The notes beneath the pieces are model-generated. The model did no database searches. It was not told the DNA's origin and saw nothing but the letters and a program-made list of their open reading frames with translations. Below are positions 44,698 to 53,955 of a stretch of 64,000 nt of DNA, in pieces. This DNA is from 34-65-8 sp963529855 (GTDB lineage: Bacteria; Pseudomonadota; Alphaproteobacteria; Sphingomonadales; Sphingomonadaceae). The position numbers were made by a program, and so were the translations under genes. The stretch is from assembly GCA_963529855.1 (NCBI GenBank), contig CAURZK010000002.1, positions 62,001-126,000 on the forward strand, written 5' to 3'. Each line of letters opens with the position of its first letter. Position 1 is the first letter of the stretch.

Positions 44698-45645
44698 ATG
44701 GAGCCGATTTTAGAGCTAGAGGGCCTCAGCAAGGTCTATCCCGGAGGCCTCAAAGCGCTGGATCATGTCGATCTGACTGTCCGCAAGGGTGAGATTTTTG
44801 CGCTGCTCGGCCCCAACGGGGCAGGCAAGACGACGCTGATCGGCGCGGTCTGCGGGCTGGTGCGGCCCAGCGGGGGCACAATCCGCGCGTTCGGGCAGGA
44901 CCTGTCACGCGATTGGCGCCGGGCGCGGGCGCGGATCGGGCTGGTGCCTCAGGAACTCGCGACAGACATGTTCGAACCAGTCGCACGCGCAGTCGCCTAT
45001 TCGCGCGGTCTGTTCGGGCTCGCGCCAGACAAGGCGCGGATCGAGGAAATTCTTCGCAGCCTGAGCCTGTGGGACAAGCGTGACACCCGGATCATGGCGC
45101 TGTCGGGCGGCATGAAACGCCGCGTGCTGATCGCCAAGGCGCTGGCGCACGAACCCGACCTCCTGTTCCTCGATGAGCCGACCGCTGGCGTCGATGTCGA
45201 GCTGCGCCGCGATATGTGGCGCCAGATCGGCGCGCTGCGTGCACGCGGCGTGACCGTGATCCTGACCACGCATTACATCGAGGAAGCCGAAGAAATGGCC
45301 GACCGGGTGGGCATCATCGACAAAGGCCGCCTCCTGATGGTCGACGAGAAGGCGGCCATGATGGCCCGGCTCGGACGGACGGAGGCACATATCGCCCTGG
45401 CGCGGCCTCTGGCTGAAATTCCTTCTTCGCTGGCGCGCTTCCCGGTGGAGCTGGAAAACGGGGGCGCCTCCCTGCGCTATCGCGGCGGCGACGGAACCGG
45501 CAAGGGCAAGGCTGAAGTGGCAGATCTGGTCAAGGCACTGGTGGCGGCAGGGATCGATTTTACCGCGATCGACCAGCGCGAAAGCAGCCTGGAAGACATC
45601 TTCGTCTCGCTTCTGGGGCATACGGGGCAGGAGCGCGCGGCATGA
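44698..45645 (+). CDS. ABC transporter ATP-binding protein (YadG-like)
   Basis: A 315-aa ATPase with Walker A LLGPNGAGKTTLIG, signature LSGGMKRRVLIAKAL and Walker B LLFLDEPTAG, with the H-loop in LTTHYIEEAEEMADRV. It is of the DrrA/CcmA/YadG exporter type. Its stop overlaps the permease start (ATGA), so the two form one exporter. The cargo is unknown. Confidence 0.93.
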   Translation: MEPILELEGLSKVYPGGLKALDHVDLTVRKGEIFALLGPNGAGKTTLIGAVCGLVRPSGGTIRAFGQDLSRDWRRARARIGLVPQELATDMFEPVARAVAYSRGLFGLAPDKARIEEILRSLSLWDKRDTRIMALSGGMKRRVLIAKALAHEPDLLFLDEPTAGVDVELRRDMWRQIGALRARGVTVILTTHYIEEAEEMADRVGIIDKGRLLMVDEKAAMMARLGRTEAHIALARPLAEIPSSLARFPVELENGGASLRYRGGDGTGKGKAEVADLVKALVAAGIDFTAIDQRESSLEDIFVSLLGHTGQERAA

Positions 45646-46406
45646 TCAACTGGCGTTCGACCTGGTCGATCTATGTTCGCGAATTGATGCGCTTCCTGCG
45701 CACCGCATTCCAGTCGGTGCTGGCACCGGTGCTTACGACATCGCTTTACTTCATCGTCTTCGGGGCGGCGATCGGCGGGCGCATGCCGGAACTGGGCGGG
45801 GTCGAATATGGCGCATTCATCATCCCCGGCCTGCTGATGCTGACCTTGCTGGGCGAAACCACCAGCAACGCCAGTTTCGGCATTTATATGCCGCGCTTCA
45901 CGGGCACGATTTACGAACTGCTTTCCGCCCCCGTCGGGGTGGCGGAAACGCTGGTCGGCTTCGTTGGCGCGGCCGCGACCAAGAGCCTGATCCTCGCTTC
46001 GATCATTCTCGCCACCGCGCTGCTGTTTGTCGACTACACGATCGCGCATCCCGTCTGGGCGTTGATCTATATCGTGCTGGTCGCGGCTGCATTCAGCCTG
46101 TTCGGGTTCATCCTGGGCGTGTGGGCCGACAATTTCGAGAAGCTGGGCATCATCCCCATGCTGATCCTCACCCCGCTCACGTTCCTGGGCGGCACGTTCT
46201 ATTCGATCGACATGCTGCCCGAACCGTGGGACAAGGTCGCACTGGCCAACCCGATCGTCTATCTCGTCAACGGGTTGCGCTGGACGTTCTACGGTACCGC
46301 GGACGTGTCATTCGGGGTGTCGCTGGGCATCACCTTGGCATTCCTCGCAATTTGTACCGCGATCATCGCATGGATTTTCCGCACCGGGTGGCGCCTGCGC
46401 GCATGA
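45642..46406 (+). CDS. ABC-2 type transporter permease (YadH-like)
   Basis: A 254-aa inner-membrane protein with six helices of the ABC-2 family. Typical segments are FLRTAFQSVLAPVLTTSLYF, the conserved region MLTLLGETTSNASFGIYMPRFTGTIYELLSAPV and LGGTFYSIDMLPEPWDKVALANPIVYLVNGLRW. It pairs with the ATPase upstream. Confidence 0.93.
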   Translation: MINWRSTWSIYVRELMRFLRTAFQSVLAPVLTTSLYFIVFGAAIGGRMPELGGVEYGAFIIPGLLMLTLLGETTSNASFGIYMPRFTGTIYELLSAPVGVAETLVGFVGAAATKSLILASIILATALLFVDYTIAHPVWALIYIVLVAAAFSLFGFILGVWADNFEKLGIIPMLILTPLTFLGGTFYSIDMLPEPWDKVALANPIVYLVNGLRWTFYGTADVSFGVSLGITLAFLAICTAIIAWIFRTGWRLRA

Positions 46407-46423
46407 CGGGCTAAACTAGGATC

Positions 46424-47371
46424 ATGCTGTTCCGCCTCGCTCCTGCCTGTATGGCACTCGCGCTGCTGGCCGCCCCGGCCGCTGCCGAATTGCCGCCGCC
46501 GGTGCGCGCGATGATCGATGCCGCGCTCGCAACGGGCGATGATGCCAAGGTCGCCACGGTGCTCGACCTGGCTCTTGCGACCAATCCCGAGGCTGCCGAC
46601 GAGATCGGTCAGGTCCGTGCCGATTGGCGGGCGCGCCGCGACCGGGCCGCTGCCGAGGTCAAGGCCGCGCAGGAAGAAAAACTGCGCAGCGCCGGCCCGC
46701 TCGAATTGTGGAGTGGCGAGGGGCAACTCGGCGCATTCCATTCGAGCGGCAACAACGACACGGCCGGTCTGTCTGCTGCGTTGAACCTCCAGCGCAAGGG
46801 TATCGAGTGGACCCACATGCTGCGCGCCAGCGCGGACTACCAACGCTCCAACGGCACCACCAGCCGCGAACAGTATTTCGCTGCGTATGAGCCGCGCATC
46901 CAGGTGTCGGATCGCCTGTTCGGTTATGGCCTGGCCCAGTTCGAACACAATCGCTTCCAAGGCTTCGACGCGCGCTACGCAGTGTCGGGCGGGCTCGGTT
47001 ACAAGGTGGTCGACAGCGATTCGCTCGATCTGTCGCTGAAGGCCGGGCCAGCCTACCGCGTGACCGACTTCGTATCAGGTGCGAAAGAAAGCAGCCTCGG
47101 CGCGCTCGCCGCGGTCGATTTCGACTGGCGCATCGCCAATGGGCTCACCCTGACCCAGGATGCCAACGTGGTCGCCGAAACGGGCGGGGCCGCGACGATC
47201 ATCATCGACGGCAGCAATACGACGGTTAACCTCGTCACAGGGCTCGATGCCAAGCTGACCGATCGCCTGCGGACGCGGGTTTCCTATGCTGTCGATTACG
47301 ACAGCGACCCGCCGCTCGGCTCGGTTTCGACTGACACGATCAGCCGCTTCACTCTCGTCTACGGTTTCTGA
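46424..47371 (+). CDS. DUF481 domain outer-membrane protein
   Basis: A 315-aa exported protein. A signal peptide (cleavage after AAAE near residue 22) precedes a helical segment and then a DUF481 beta-barrel (PF04338; SGEGQLGAFHSSGNNDTAGLSAAL, with alternating strands and a terminal aromatic residue in LVYGF). Barrels of this family are salt-stress induced in some bacteria; the function is unknown. The last base of its stop codon is the first base of the tgt start (TGATG). Confidence 0.88.
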   Translation: MLFRLAPACMALALLAAPAAAELPPPVRAMIDAALATGDDAKVATVLDLALATNPEAADEIGQVRADWRARRDRAAAEVKAAQEEKLRSAGPLELWSGEGQLGAFHSSGNNDTAGLSAALNLQRKGIEWTHMLRASADYQRSNGTTSREQYFAAYEPRIQVSDRLFGYGLAQFEHNRFQGFDARYAVSGGLGYKVVDSDSLDLSLKAGPAYRVTDFVSGAKESSLGALAAVDFDWRIANGLTLTQDANVVAETGGAATIIIDGSNTTVNLVTGLDAKLTDRLRTRVSYAVDYDSDPPLGSVSTDTISRFTLVYGF

Positions 47372-48498
47372 TGACAAATCCACGGTTCGAATTTTCGGTG
47401 CATGCCACCGACGGCAAGGCGCGCACCGGTACGATCCGCATGCGGCGCGGCGAAATCCGCACGCCCGCGTTCATGCCGGTCGGCACCGCGGCAACAGTCA
47501 AGGCGATGAAGCCGGAGGGGGTGCGCGCGACCGGGGCCGACATTCTGCTGGGCAATACCTATCACCTGATGCTGCGCCCCGGCGCGGAGCGGGTCGCCCG
47601 GCTTGGCGGGTTGCACCGGTTCATGAACTGGGATCGGCCGATCCTGACCGACAGCGGCGGCTATCAGGTGATGAGCTTGTCCGAACTGCGCAAGCTGACT
47701 GAAAAGGGTGTGGAATTCCGCAGCCACATCGACGGGTCGAAGCACATGCTGACCCCCGAACGGTCGATGGAAATCCAGCGCCTGCTGGGCAGCGACATCG
47801 TCATGGCGTTCGACGAATGCCCGCGTGCCGATCGCCCGCGCGACGAGATCGCCGCGAGCATGGAACTGTCGATGCGCTGGGCCGCGCGCAGCCGCGCCGG
47901 CTTCGATGCGGGCGGCGAGCACGCAAAAGATGCGGCGCTGTTCGGCATCCAGCAGGGTGCGCTCGACGAGGAACTTCGGCGTATTTCGGCGCAGAAGCTG
48001 ACCGAGATCGGGTTCGATGGCTACGCCGTCGGCGGCCTGGCTGTGGGGGAGGGACAGGAGGCGATGTTCGCCACGCTCGACTTCGCGCCGGGCATGTTAC
48101 CCGCCGACAAGCCTCGGTACCTGATGGGGGTCGGCAAGCCCGACGATCTGGTCGGCGCAGTCGAGCGCGGGATCGATATGTTCGACTGCGTGTTGCCGAC
48201 CCGATCGGGCCGCAACGGGCAGGCCTTTACCTGGTCGGGTCCGCTCAACATGCGTAACGCGCGTCATGCAGAGGACACGGCGCCTCTGGACGAGCGCTGC
48301 CCGTGCGATGCCTGCGCCAGCTATTCGCGGGCTTACCTGCACCACCTGACCAAGTCGGGCGAAATGCTGGGCGCGATGCTGCTGACGGAACACAACCTCA
48401 CGTTCTATCAGCAGCTGATGCAGGCGATGCGCGATGCAATTGCGCAAGGCCGCTTCGAGGCGTTCACCCGCACATTTCGCGCCAGCTATCTCGGCTAG
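47371..48498 (+). CDS. tgt: tRNA-guanine transglycosylase
   Basis: A 375-aa enzyme that exchanges guanine-34 for preQ1 in tRNAs with GUN anticodons. Signatures are ADILLGNTYHLMLRPG, the catalytic region LTDSGGYQVMSLSELRKL, FDECPRADRPRDEIAASMELSMRWA, FDCVLPTRSGRNGQAF and the zinc site CPCDACASYSRAYLHHL. It feeds QueA upstream. The stop overlaps the end of a convergent 52-aa gene by 4 bp. Confidence 0.97.
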   Translation: MTNPRFEFSVHATDGKARTGTIRMRRGEIRTPAFMPVGTAATVKAMKPEGVRATGADILLGNTYHLMLRPGAERVARLGGLHRFMNWDRPILTDSGGYQVMSLSELRKLTEKGVEFRSHIDGSKHMLTPERSMEIQRLLGSDIVMAFDECPRADRPRDEIAASMELSMRWAARSRAGFDAGGEHAKDAALFGIQQGALDEELRRISAQKLTEIGFDGYAVGGLAVGEGQEAMFATLDFAPGMLPADKPRYLMGVGKPDDLVGAVERGIDMFDCVLPTRSGRNGQAFTWSGPLNMRNARHAEDTAPLDERCPCDACASYSRAYLHHLTKSGEMLGAMLLTEHNLTFYQQLMQAMRDAIAQGRFEAFTRTFRASYLG

Positions 48499-48653
48499 TC
48501 GCCGATCTCCAGCACGGTGCCGCGATAGGGCACGAACGTGCCCGATGGATCGAGAAATCCGGCCCCGATCGCGCTCGCATATCGCTGTGCGTCACGCAGG
48601 TCATTATACCACTTGCCGCGCCGACGCGGAGTGATGAATCGATATCTGGACAT
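48495..48653 (-). CDS. Small conserved-looking protein, function unknown
   Basis: A 52-aa protein starting at ATG 48653. It is polar and aromatic-rich (RYRFITPRRRGKWYNDLRDAQRYA, then IGAGFLDPSGTFVPYRGTVLEI). I recall similar short proteins in sphingomonads but cannot name a family. It is convergent with tgt with 4 bp of overlap. Confidence 0.5.
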   Translation of the reverse strand: MSRYRFITPRRRGKWYNDLRDAQRYASAIGAGFLDPSGTFVPYRGTVLEIGD

Positions 48654-48885
48654 ATGCTGTCGCAATGCCCGGAGACCTTGTATCGTTCCCTCCAAGACGC
48701 TGAAAATGCGACGGATAGAACGCTGGATCGTTGATCGCTGCAAAACCATGGCCGCTTTACGGAGAGCGGCTGCGTCATCGTATGAGTTTCAGGTGAACGG
48801 GCGCACAACGGGCCAATTCGTCACTTGTGATCGCCCTTTCGAATGATACGCTGCAGACCACGCAAAAGGGGGGGGGCGCAGCGTT

Positions 48886-50892
48886 ATGTTCGCACGGATA
48901 AATTCTGGTTGGTCACAGTCGCTATTGGCCACTGCCTCATTTCTGGCCGGTACTTCGTCTGCCGCTAATGAACCGAACGCGGATATTCTAGCCGAACGAT
49001 TCGGGGTGCGGCAGTCGGTCCTCCACATCAGCCTCTCCCCAGCGGGCGACAAGGTTGCGTTCGTCTCGCCGGGGCCATCGGGTAGCGAGGTCGTGAAGGT
49101 GATCGACTTGAAGGGCGACCTCGCGGTCAAGCCGCTGCTCGACAACGCGGGACAGACTGCCGACATCACCCGGTGTGACTGGGCCAACGAAGAGCGGCTG
49201 GTATGTCGTATCCAAGGGGTCAGCGCCGGATCTGGTCTGCTGATCGGATTTTCTCGTCTGGTCTCGGTCGACATAGCGACTGGCGACACGGTGGTGCTGA
49301 CTCCCGGCACAAATTTGCGTTCGCTGGGCGGCCGGCAGGATGGGGGCACTGTCCTGGCGCTCGACATTCCGGGGGATGATGATCGGATCCTGATGACGAC
49401 CACTTATATCCGGGAGGCAACCCTCGGGACCAGTCTCGCCAATGATGCGCACGGGTTGGGAGTGGACATGGTCGACGTCACTAATGGTCGTCGGCGCAAG
49501 GTCGAGAACCCTGATCCCGGGGCGATCGCCTACTACGCCGACGAGACCGGCGAGGTGCGAATGAAGGCCCGCCAGCCCGACACAAGTTCAGGCAATCTCG
49601 GTGCTCGCGTGCTTTACTTTTATCGAGATAAGGTGGGCGGGCGATGGCGGCTGCTGTCGCAAGTCGCCGTGGATGCCCAGACGCGCGATGGCTTCCTGCC
49701 AGTCGCCATTGATGGCAGTCGCAACGTTGCCTATGGTTTCGCCTCGATTAACGGCTTTGACGCGGTGGTCGAGGCGCCCCTGGCCGAAAACGGTACCGCA
49801 AAAGTGCTGTTGTCGCGCGACGATGTTGATGTTGACGAGCTGATCCGGATTGGTCGGCAGCGCCGGGTCGTGGGGGCAAGTTACGCGACGGAAAAACGCA
49901 CGATCGAATACTTCGATGCCGATCTCAGTCGGCTTGCTACAATGCTGCAGCAGGCTTTGCCGGGCAAACCCCTGATCAATATTGTCGGCGCCAACGCACT
50001 CGAGGATAAACTGCTGATCATCGCATCGAGCGATACCGACCCGGGCATGGTCTACCTCTACGATCGCAAGTCGCGTGAACTTAACGAACTTCTTCCGATA
50101 CGCGATTTTCTTGCCGAGCAATCAATGGGCGAGATGCGACCGATAACCTTTCCGGCACGCGATGGAACCCGCATTCCGGGATATCTTACACTGCCCCCCG
50201 GCTCTGACGGCAGGGGGCTGCCAGCTGTGGTTCTGCCGCACGGCGGGCCAAGCGCACGTGATGAATGGGGCTTCGATTGGCTGGTGCAGTTCCTTGTTGC
50301 GAGGGGATACGCCGTTTTACAGCCTAACTATCGCGGCTCTGCTGGCTATGGCAACGCGTGGTTCGGCCGCAATGGCTTCCAGGCGTGGGAAACTGCGATC
50401 GGCGATGTTAACGATGCAGGAAGATGGCTCGTCGAGGAAGGGATTGCTAAGCCCGGATCTCTCGGCGTCGTCGGCTGGTCCTATGGCGGGTATGCAGCGC
50501 TGCAATCTCAAGTGCTCGACCCGTCGCTGTATAAGGCCGTGGTGGCGATCGCACCAGTTTCCGATCTCGAGCAGTTGCGCCAGGATTCGCGCGATTACAC
50601 GGATTTCGGGCTGGTCGACGCATTCATCGGGCAAGGGCCGCACGTTCGCAGTGGTAGCCCGGCGCAACACGCAGCACGTTTCTCAGCGCCCGTGCTGCTG
50701 TTCCACGGCACGCTCGACCAGAACGTTTCGGTTCGGCATTCGCGGCTGATGGAGGATCGGCTCGAGGATGCGGGTAAGCCAGTGGAGTATGTCGAATACG
50801 ACGGGCTCGACCACGGGCTGTCCGAAAGCGTCAGCCGGGTCGACATGCTCAAGCGCATCGACGCCTTCCTTGGACGCAACGTCCCGCGTTGA
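48886..50892 (+). CDS. S9 family peptidase (prolyl oligopeptidase/acylaminoacyl peptidase type)
   Basis: A 668-aa serine peptidase with a likely signal peptide (residues 1 to about 27) and an N-terminal beta-propeller region. The C-terminal hydrolase domain has HGGPSARDEWGFDWLVQFL for the oxyanion, GWSYGGYAALQ with the catalytic Ser, an Asp in GTLDQNVSVRHS and His in DGLDHGLS. It is exported, probably to degrade peptides. Base usage appears less GC-biased than its neighbours in places. It ends at a bidirectional terminator. Confidence 0.9.
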   Translation: MFARINSGWSQSLLATASFLAGTSSAANEPNADILAERFGVRQSVLHISLSPAGDKVAFVSPGPSGSEVVKVIDLKGDLAVKPLLDNAGQTADITRCDWANEERLVCRIQGVSAGSGLLIGFSRLVSVDIATGDTVVLTPGTNLRSLGGRQDGGTVLALDIPGDDDRILMTTTYIREATLGTSLANDAHGLGVDMVDVTNGRRRKVENPDPGAIAYYADETGEVRMKARQPDTSSGNLGARVLYFYRDKVGGRWRLLSQVAVDAQTRDGFLPVAIDGSRNVAYGFASINGFDAVVEAPLAENGTAKVLLSRDDVDVDELIRIGRQRRVVGASYATEKRTIEYFDADLSRLATMLQQALPGKPLINIVGANALEDKLLIIASSDTDPGMVYLYDRKSRELNELLPIRDFLAEQSMGEMRPITFPARDGTRIPGYLTLPPGSDGRGLPAVVLPHGGPSARDEWGFDWLVQFLVARGYAVLQPNYRGSAGYGNAWFGRNGFQAWETAIGDVNDAGRWLVEEGIAKPGSLGVVGWSYGGYAALQSQVLDPSLYKAVVAIAPVSDLEQLRQDSRDYTDFGLVDAFIGQGPHVRSGSPAQHAARFSAPVLLFHGTLDQNVSVRHSRLMEDRLEDAGKPVEYVEYDGLDHGLSESVSRVDMLKRIDAFLGRNVPR

Positions 50893-50907
50893 CCGGCCCG
50901 ATTGGAA

Positions 50908-50933
50908 AAGGGCGGCCACGACGGGCCGCCCTT
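50908..50933. terminator. Bidirectional terminator between the S9 peptidase and rpsD
   Basis: AAGGGCGGCC (50908-50917) and GGCCGCCCTT (50924-50933) form a 10-bp stem with a 6-nt loop, with an A run before and T residues after, so it can serve both convergent genes. Confidence 0.8.
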
Positions 50934-50955
50934 CGTAATCCGTTATCGTGCTGGA

Positions 50956-51570
50956 TCAGCGCGAATAGAACTCGACCACCAGGTTCGGTTCCATCGTGAC
51001 CGGATACGGCACTTCGTCCAGCGTCGGAACGCGGGTGAAGGTCACCTTGTCGTTACCGTCGGTCGAGACGTAATCGGGGATGTCGCGCTCGGGCAGGCCC
51101 TGCGCTTCGATCACCAGCGCCATGTCCTTGGCCTTGTCGCCCAGGCTGATGACGTCGCCAACATCGACGCGGCGGCTGGCGATGTTGCACTTCACGCCGT
51201 TGACGCGAATGTGGCCGTGGCTGACGATCTGGCGCGCGGCGAAGATGGTCGGCGCGAACTTGGCGCGGTAGACAACCATGTCGAGACGGCGCTCGAGCAG
51301 GCCGATCAGGTTCTGGCTGGTGTCGCCCTTCATCCGCGACGCCTGCTGGTAGGTCGCCTTGAACTGCTTTTCCGTGACGTCGCCGTAGTAGCCCTTGAGC
51401 TTCTGCTTGGCGCGCAGCTGGAGACCGAAGTCGCTCGTCTTGCCCTTGCGGCGCTGGCCGTGCTGACCGGGGCCATACGAACGCTTGTTGACGGGCGAAT
51501 TCGGGCGACCCCAGATGTTTTCGCCCATCCGGCGGTCGAGTTTGTACTTGGCGCTCTTGCGCTTCGACAT
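50956..51570 (-). CDS. rpsD: 30S ribosomal protein S4
   Basis: Primary 16S rRNA-binding protein, 204 aa. The N-terminus begins MSKRKSAKYKLDRRMGENIWGRP, and the S4 domain reads RRLDMVVYRAKFAPTIFAARQIVSHGHIRVNG. The start was set at ATG 51570; an upstream in-frame start is not supported. It stands alone, as is common in alphaproteobacteria. Confidence 0.98.
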   Translation of the reverse strand: MSKRKSAKYKLDRRMGENIWGRPNSPVNKRSYGPGQHGQRRKGKTSDFGLQLRAKQKLKGYYGDVTEKQFKATYQQASRMKGDTSQNLIGLLERRLDMVVYRAKFAPTIFAARQIVSHGHIRVNGVKCNIASRRVDVGDVISLGDKAKDMALVIEAQGLPERDIPDYVSTDGNDKVTFTRVPTLDEVPYPVTMEPNLVVEFYSR

Positions 51571-51795
51571 GATGTCGTTCCTTCGATTTGCTGTCACCAC
51601 CCTCCAATTCACCGCGAACTGGGACCGGCGCTTCAACCCGGCATCGCACCGCTGGAGCAAGTCTCTCCAGCGCGGCCACCGCTTCACCGGGATACGGGGC
51701 CAATTCGCGAAGGCGCGCCATTAGCAGGATGAATGGTGGCGTCAAGGCAAAGCCGCACTCGACAAAGGCAGCGCTGCGGGGCAGGGCGCGCGGCC

Positions 51796-52107
51796 ATGAA
51801 CGACGCCTTCAAATTGCCCGACGACTGCCGCGACATGAGTGAAGTCCGCGCCGGGGTCGACGCCACCGACCGCGAGCTGATGGCCCTGCTCGACCGCCGA
51901 TTTGGCTATATGCGCGCCGCAGCCCGGATCAAGCCGTCGCGCGACAGCGTGCGCGATGAGGCGCGCAAGCAGGAAGTCGTCGCGAACGCCCGTGCCGATG
52001 CGGCAACGCGCGGCCTGCCCGCCGATGAGATTGCTACGATCTGGGATCGCCTGGTCGAGGCGTCGATCGCCTACGAAATGACGGAATGGGACCGGCTTCG
52101 CGCCTGA
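51796..52107 (+). CDS. Chorismate mutase (AroQ/PchB-type)
   Basis: A 103-aa all-helical chorismate mutase. The motif VDATDRELMALLDRRFGYMRAAARIK carries the active-site Arg and Lys, and DEARKQEVVANARADAATRGLPADEIATIWDRLVEASIAYE is the C-terminal helix pair. It converts chorismate to prephenate; a PchB-like isochorismate lyase role is less likely without a siderophore locus. The ATG at 51796 starts the fold. Its 3' end is convergent with a small secreted protein gene. Confidence 0.88.
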   Translation: MNDAFKLPDDCRDMSEVRAGVDATDRELMALLDRRFGYMRAAARIKPSRDSVRDEARKQEVVANARADAATRGLPADEIATIWDRLVEASIAYEMTEWDRLRA

Positions 52108-52132
52108 GCCAATCGCTTACCCCGCAGTCGGA

Positions 52133-52387
52133 TCACCCCCCTGCGGAGCCGACCGACCGGACCCGCAGCGCCTCTTGTCCGTCCCGAACGGAGTCGCCGG
52201 CCCATTCGGCTTCGGTCTTGCAAACGCGCTTTGGCACGCGCTGCCCGGTCAGTTCGATTGAACGACACACCCGTTTCGGCTTTGCCGGCTTGGCTTCCTG
52301 AGCTTCAACCTGAGGAGGGGCAGTCTGAGCCGATGCCGGGGCGGTAAATATGAGTGAGGTTAGAAGTCCGGCGGCGATCAGGCGCAT
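52133..52387 (-). CDS. Small secreted cysteine-containing protein, unknown function
   Basis: An 84-aa protein with a signal peptide ending at ASAQ near residue 20. The mature part contains two PKRVC motifs about 16 residues apart (KRVCRSIELTGQRVPKRVCK), followed by TEAEWAGD. This layout recurs in short exported proteins of sphingomonads as I recall them; the function is unknown. Confidence 0.6.
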   Translation of the reverse strand: MRLIAAGLLTSLIFTAPASAQTAPPQVEAQEAKPAKPKRVCRSIELTGQRVPKRVCKTEAEWAGDSVRDGQEALRVRSVGSAGG

Positions 52388-52458
52388 TGGCCACTCCCTA
52401 GATTGTATTAAAGATCGAGTAGAAACAGCCTAATGGCAGCTGGACTTCGAGTCGACGG

Positions 52459-53253
52459 CTATTCGCTCCGATATCGCGTGGATCGGCCCAAGGCAGAAAG
52501 TACCCCGCGCAGGGTACGCACTTCCAGATGGTTCCAGCCAGGCTTGGTCAGCACCCCGCGCAGAGTGCGCCGGGTGGCATCGGCGCGGGCTTCGGGCATG
52601 AAATAGCCCCGCGGTTCGAGCAGCGCTTCGAAATGCGCGATCAGGCCTTCCAGCTCTTCCTGCGGGGCGGGGGGCAGAAGATCTTCGCGCGTGGGCATGG
52701 CAAGGTCTTGCGACTTCGACCATTCGTAAGCGCACAGGATCACCGCCTGCGCCAGGTTGAGCGAACCGAATTCCGGATTGATTGGCACTGTCAGGATAGC
52801 GCGGGCGAGGGCGACGTCTTCGGTTTCGAGACCCGATCGTTCCGGACCGAACAGGATTGCACTGCGTCCCTGTGCCTCGACAATTTCGCGCGCCGCCACG
52901 TCGGGAGTGACAACAGGCTTGGTCACGCCGCGCTTGCGCACGGTGGTCGCATAGACATGGGCGCAGTCAGCCACTGCATCAGCGACGGTGTCATAGACCT
53001 GCGCGCGTTCGAGCACGACGTCCGCACCGGATGCGGCAGGGCCCGCGCTGGGATTGGGCCAGCCATCGCGGGGCGCGACCAGCCGCATCTCGACGAGTCC
53101 GAAGTTCAGCATGGCGCGCGCCGCCTTGCCGATGTTTTCACCAAGCTGCGGGCGTACCAGTACGATTACTGGGGGCAACGGCCCCGCCGTCGAAGCAGTG
53201 GATGCTGGCTGTGCATCCTCGCGCGGGACGAAAGGCGTTCGGGGACCCGGCAT
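52459..53253 (-). CDS. trmJ: tRNA (cytidine/uridine-2'-O-)-methyltransferase TrmJ
   Basis: SPOUT methyltransferase of 264 aa, of the TrmJ/TrmH-like group that methylates position 32 of tRNA. Motifs are VILVRPQLGENIGKAARAMLNFG, LFGPERSGLETEDVALA and PINPEFGSLNLAQAVILCAYE. It starts 3 bp after the nrdR stop and is the last gene of the rpiB operon. Confidence 0.9.
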   Translation of the reverse strand: MPGPRTPFVPREDAQPASTASTAGPLPPVIVLVRPQLGENIGKAARAMLNFGLVEMRLVAPRDGWPNPSAGPAASGADVVLERAQVYDTVADAVADCAHVYATTVRKRGVTKPVVTPDVAAREIVEAQGRSAILFGPERSGLETEDVALARAILTVPINPEFGSLNLAQAVILCAYEWSKSQDLAMPTREDLLPPAPQEELEGLIAHFEALLEPRGYFMPEARADATRRTLRGVLTKPGWNHLEVRTLRGVLSALGRSTRYRSE

Positions 53254-53256
53254 GGC

Positions 53257-53718
53257 CTAGTTTCCGCCCACGTCGCGCACATTGCTGGCGAAATCCTCGA
53301 AGTCCTTTGCCTCGCCGAAATCGCGGTAGACCGAGGCAAAGCGGATGTAGGCAACGCTGTCGATCTGACGCAGGCCGTCCATGACCAGTTCGCCGATGCG
53401 AGCGGACGGCACCTCAGCCTCTCCAGCGGTTTCCACTTGCCGCTGAATGCCGGAAATGAGCTGGTCGATCCGTTCCTGATCAATCCCCCGCTTGCGGCAT
53501 GCCAGCGCGACCGACTGTTCCAGCTTCGATCGATCGAAGGGTTCGCGCCGATCCCCGCTCTTGACGATCGTCACCTCGCGCAGCTGGACCCGTTCGAACG
53601 TGGTGAAGCGCGCACCGCAGCTCGAGCATTGCCGCCGCCGCCGGATCGAGGAGTTATCCTCGGCCGGCCGGCTGTCCTTTACCTGGGTGTCCTCGTGGGC
53701 ACAGAACGGGCAACGCAT
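53257..53718 (-). CDS. nrdR: Transcriptional repressor NrdR
   Basis: Zinc-ribbon plus ATP-cone repressor of ribonucleotide reductase genes, 153 aa. The ribbon has CPFCAHEDTQVKDSR and CSSCGARFTTFE, and the ATP-cone domain has VIKSGD-like IVKSGDRREPFDRSKLEQSVALACRKR. NrdR links dATP level to nrd expression. It lies between a small membrane protein and trmJ in the rpiB-glyA operon. Confidence 0.97.
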   Translation of the reverse strand: MRCPFCAHEDTQVKDSRPAEDNSSIRRRRQCSSCGARFTTFERVQLREVTIVKSGDRREPFDRSKLEQSVALACRKRGIDQERIDQLISGIQRQVETAGEAEVPSARIGELVMDGLRQIDSVAYIRFASVYRDFGEAKDFEDFASNVRDVGGN

Positions 53719-53728
53719 GCGAAGCGGC

Positions 53729-53953
53729 TTACGGCCTCAAGCGCTTGTAAAGCATGAAGCCGGCACCTGCGACCCCGCCGATCACGGGCCCGACGAAAGG
53801 CAGGATGAGCCCCGCGACAGCGCCGACGGCCGCGCCGGTCAATACGGGCTTGGTCGAAGGGTGGGCCATGCCGCCCTTCATCATGCCGCTCAATTCGGCT
53901 TTGGCATCCGGCAACAGGTCATGATCCTGATGTTTTGGTTCACGGTCGTCCAT
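53729..53953 (-). CDS. Small glycine-rich membrane protein, unknown function
   Basis: A 74-aa protein. An acidic N-terminal half precedes a glycine-rich hydrophobic helix pair (VLTGAAVGAVAGLILPFVGPVIGGVAGAGFMLY). It starts 2 bp after the glyA stop and 10 bp before nrdR, so it belongs to the operon. The glycine pattern suggests close helix packing. Confidence 0.7.
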   Translation of the reverse strand: MDDREPKHQDHDLLPDAKAELSGMMKGGMAHPSTKPVLTGAAVGAVAGLILPFVGPVIGGVAGAGFMLYKRLRP

Positions 53954-53955
53954 TG

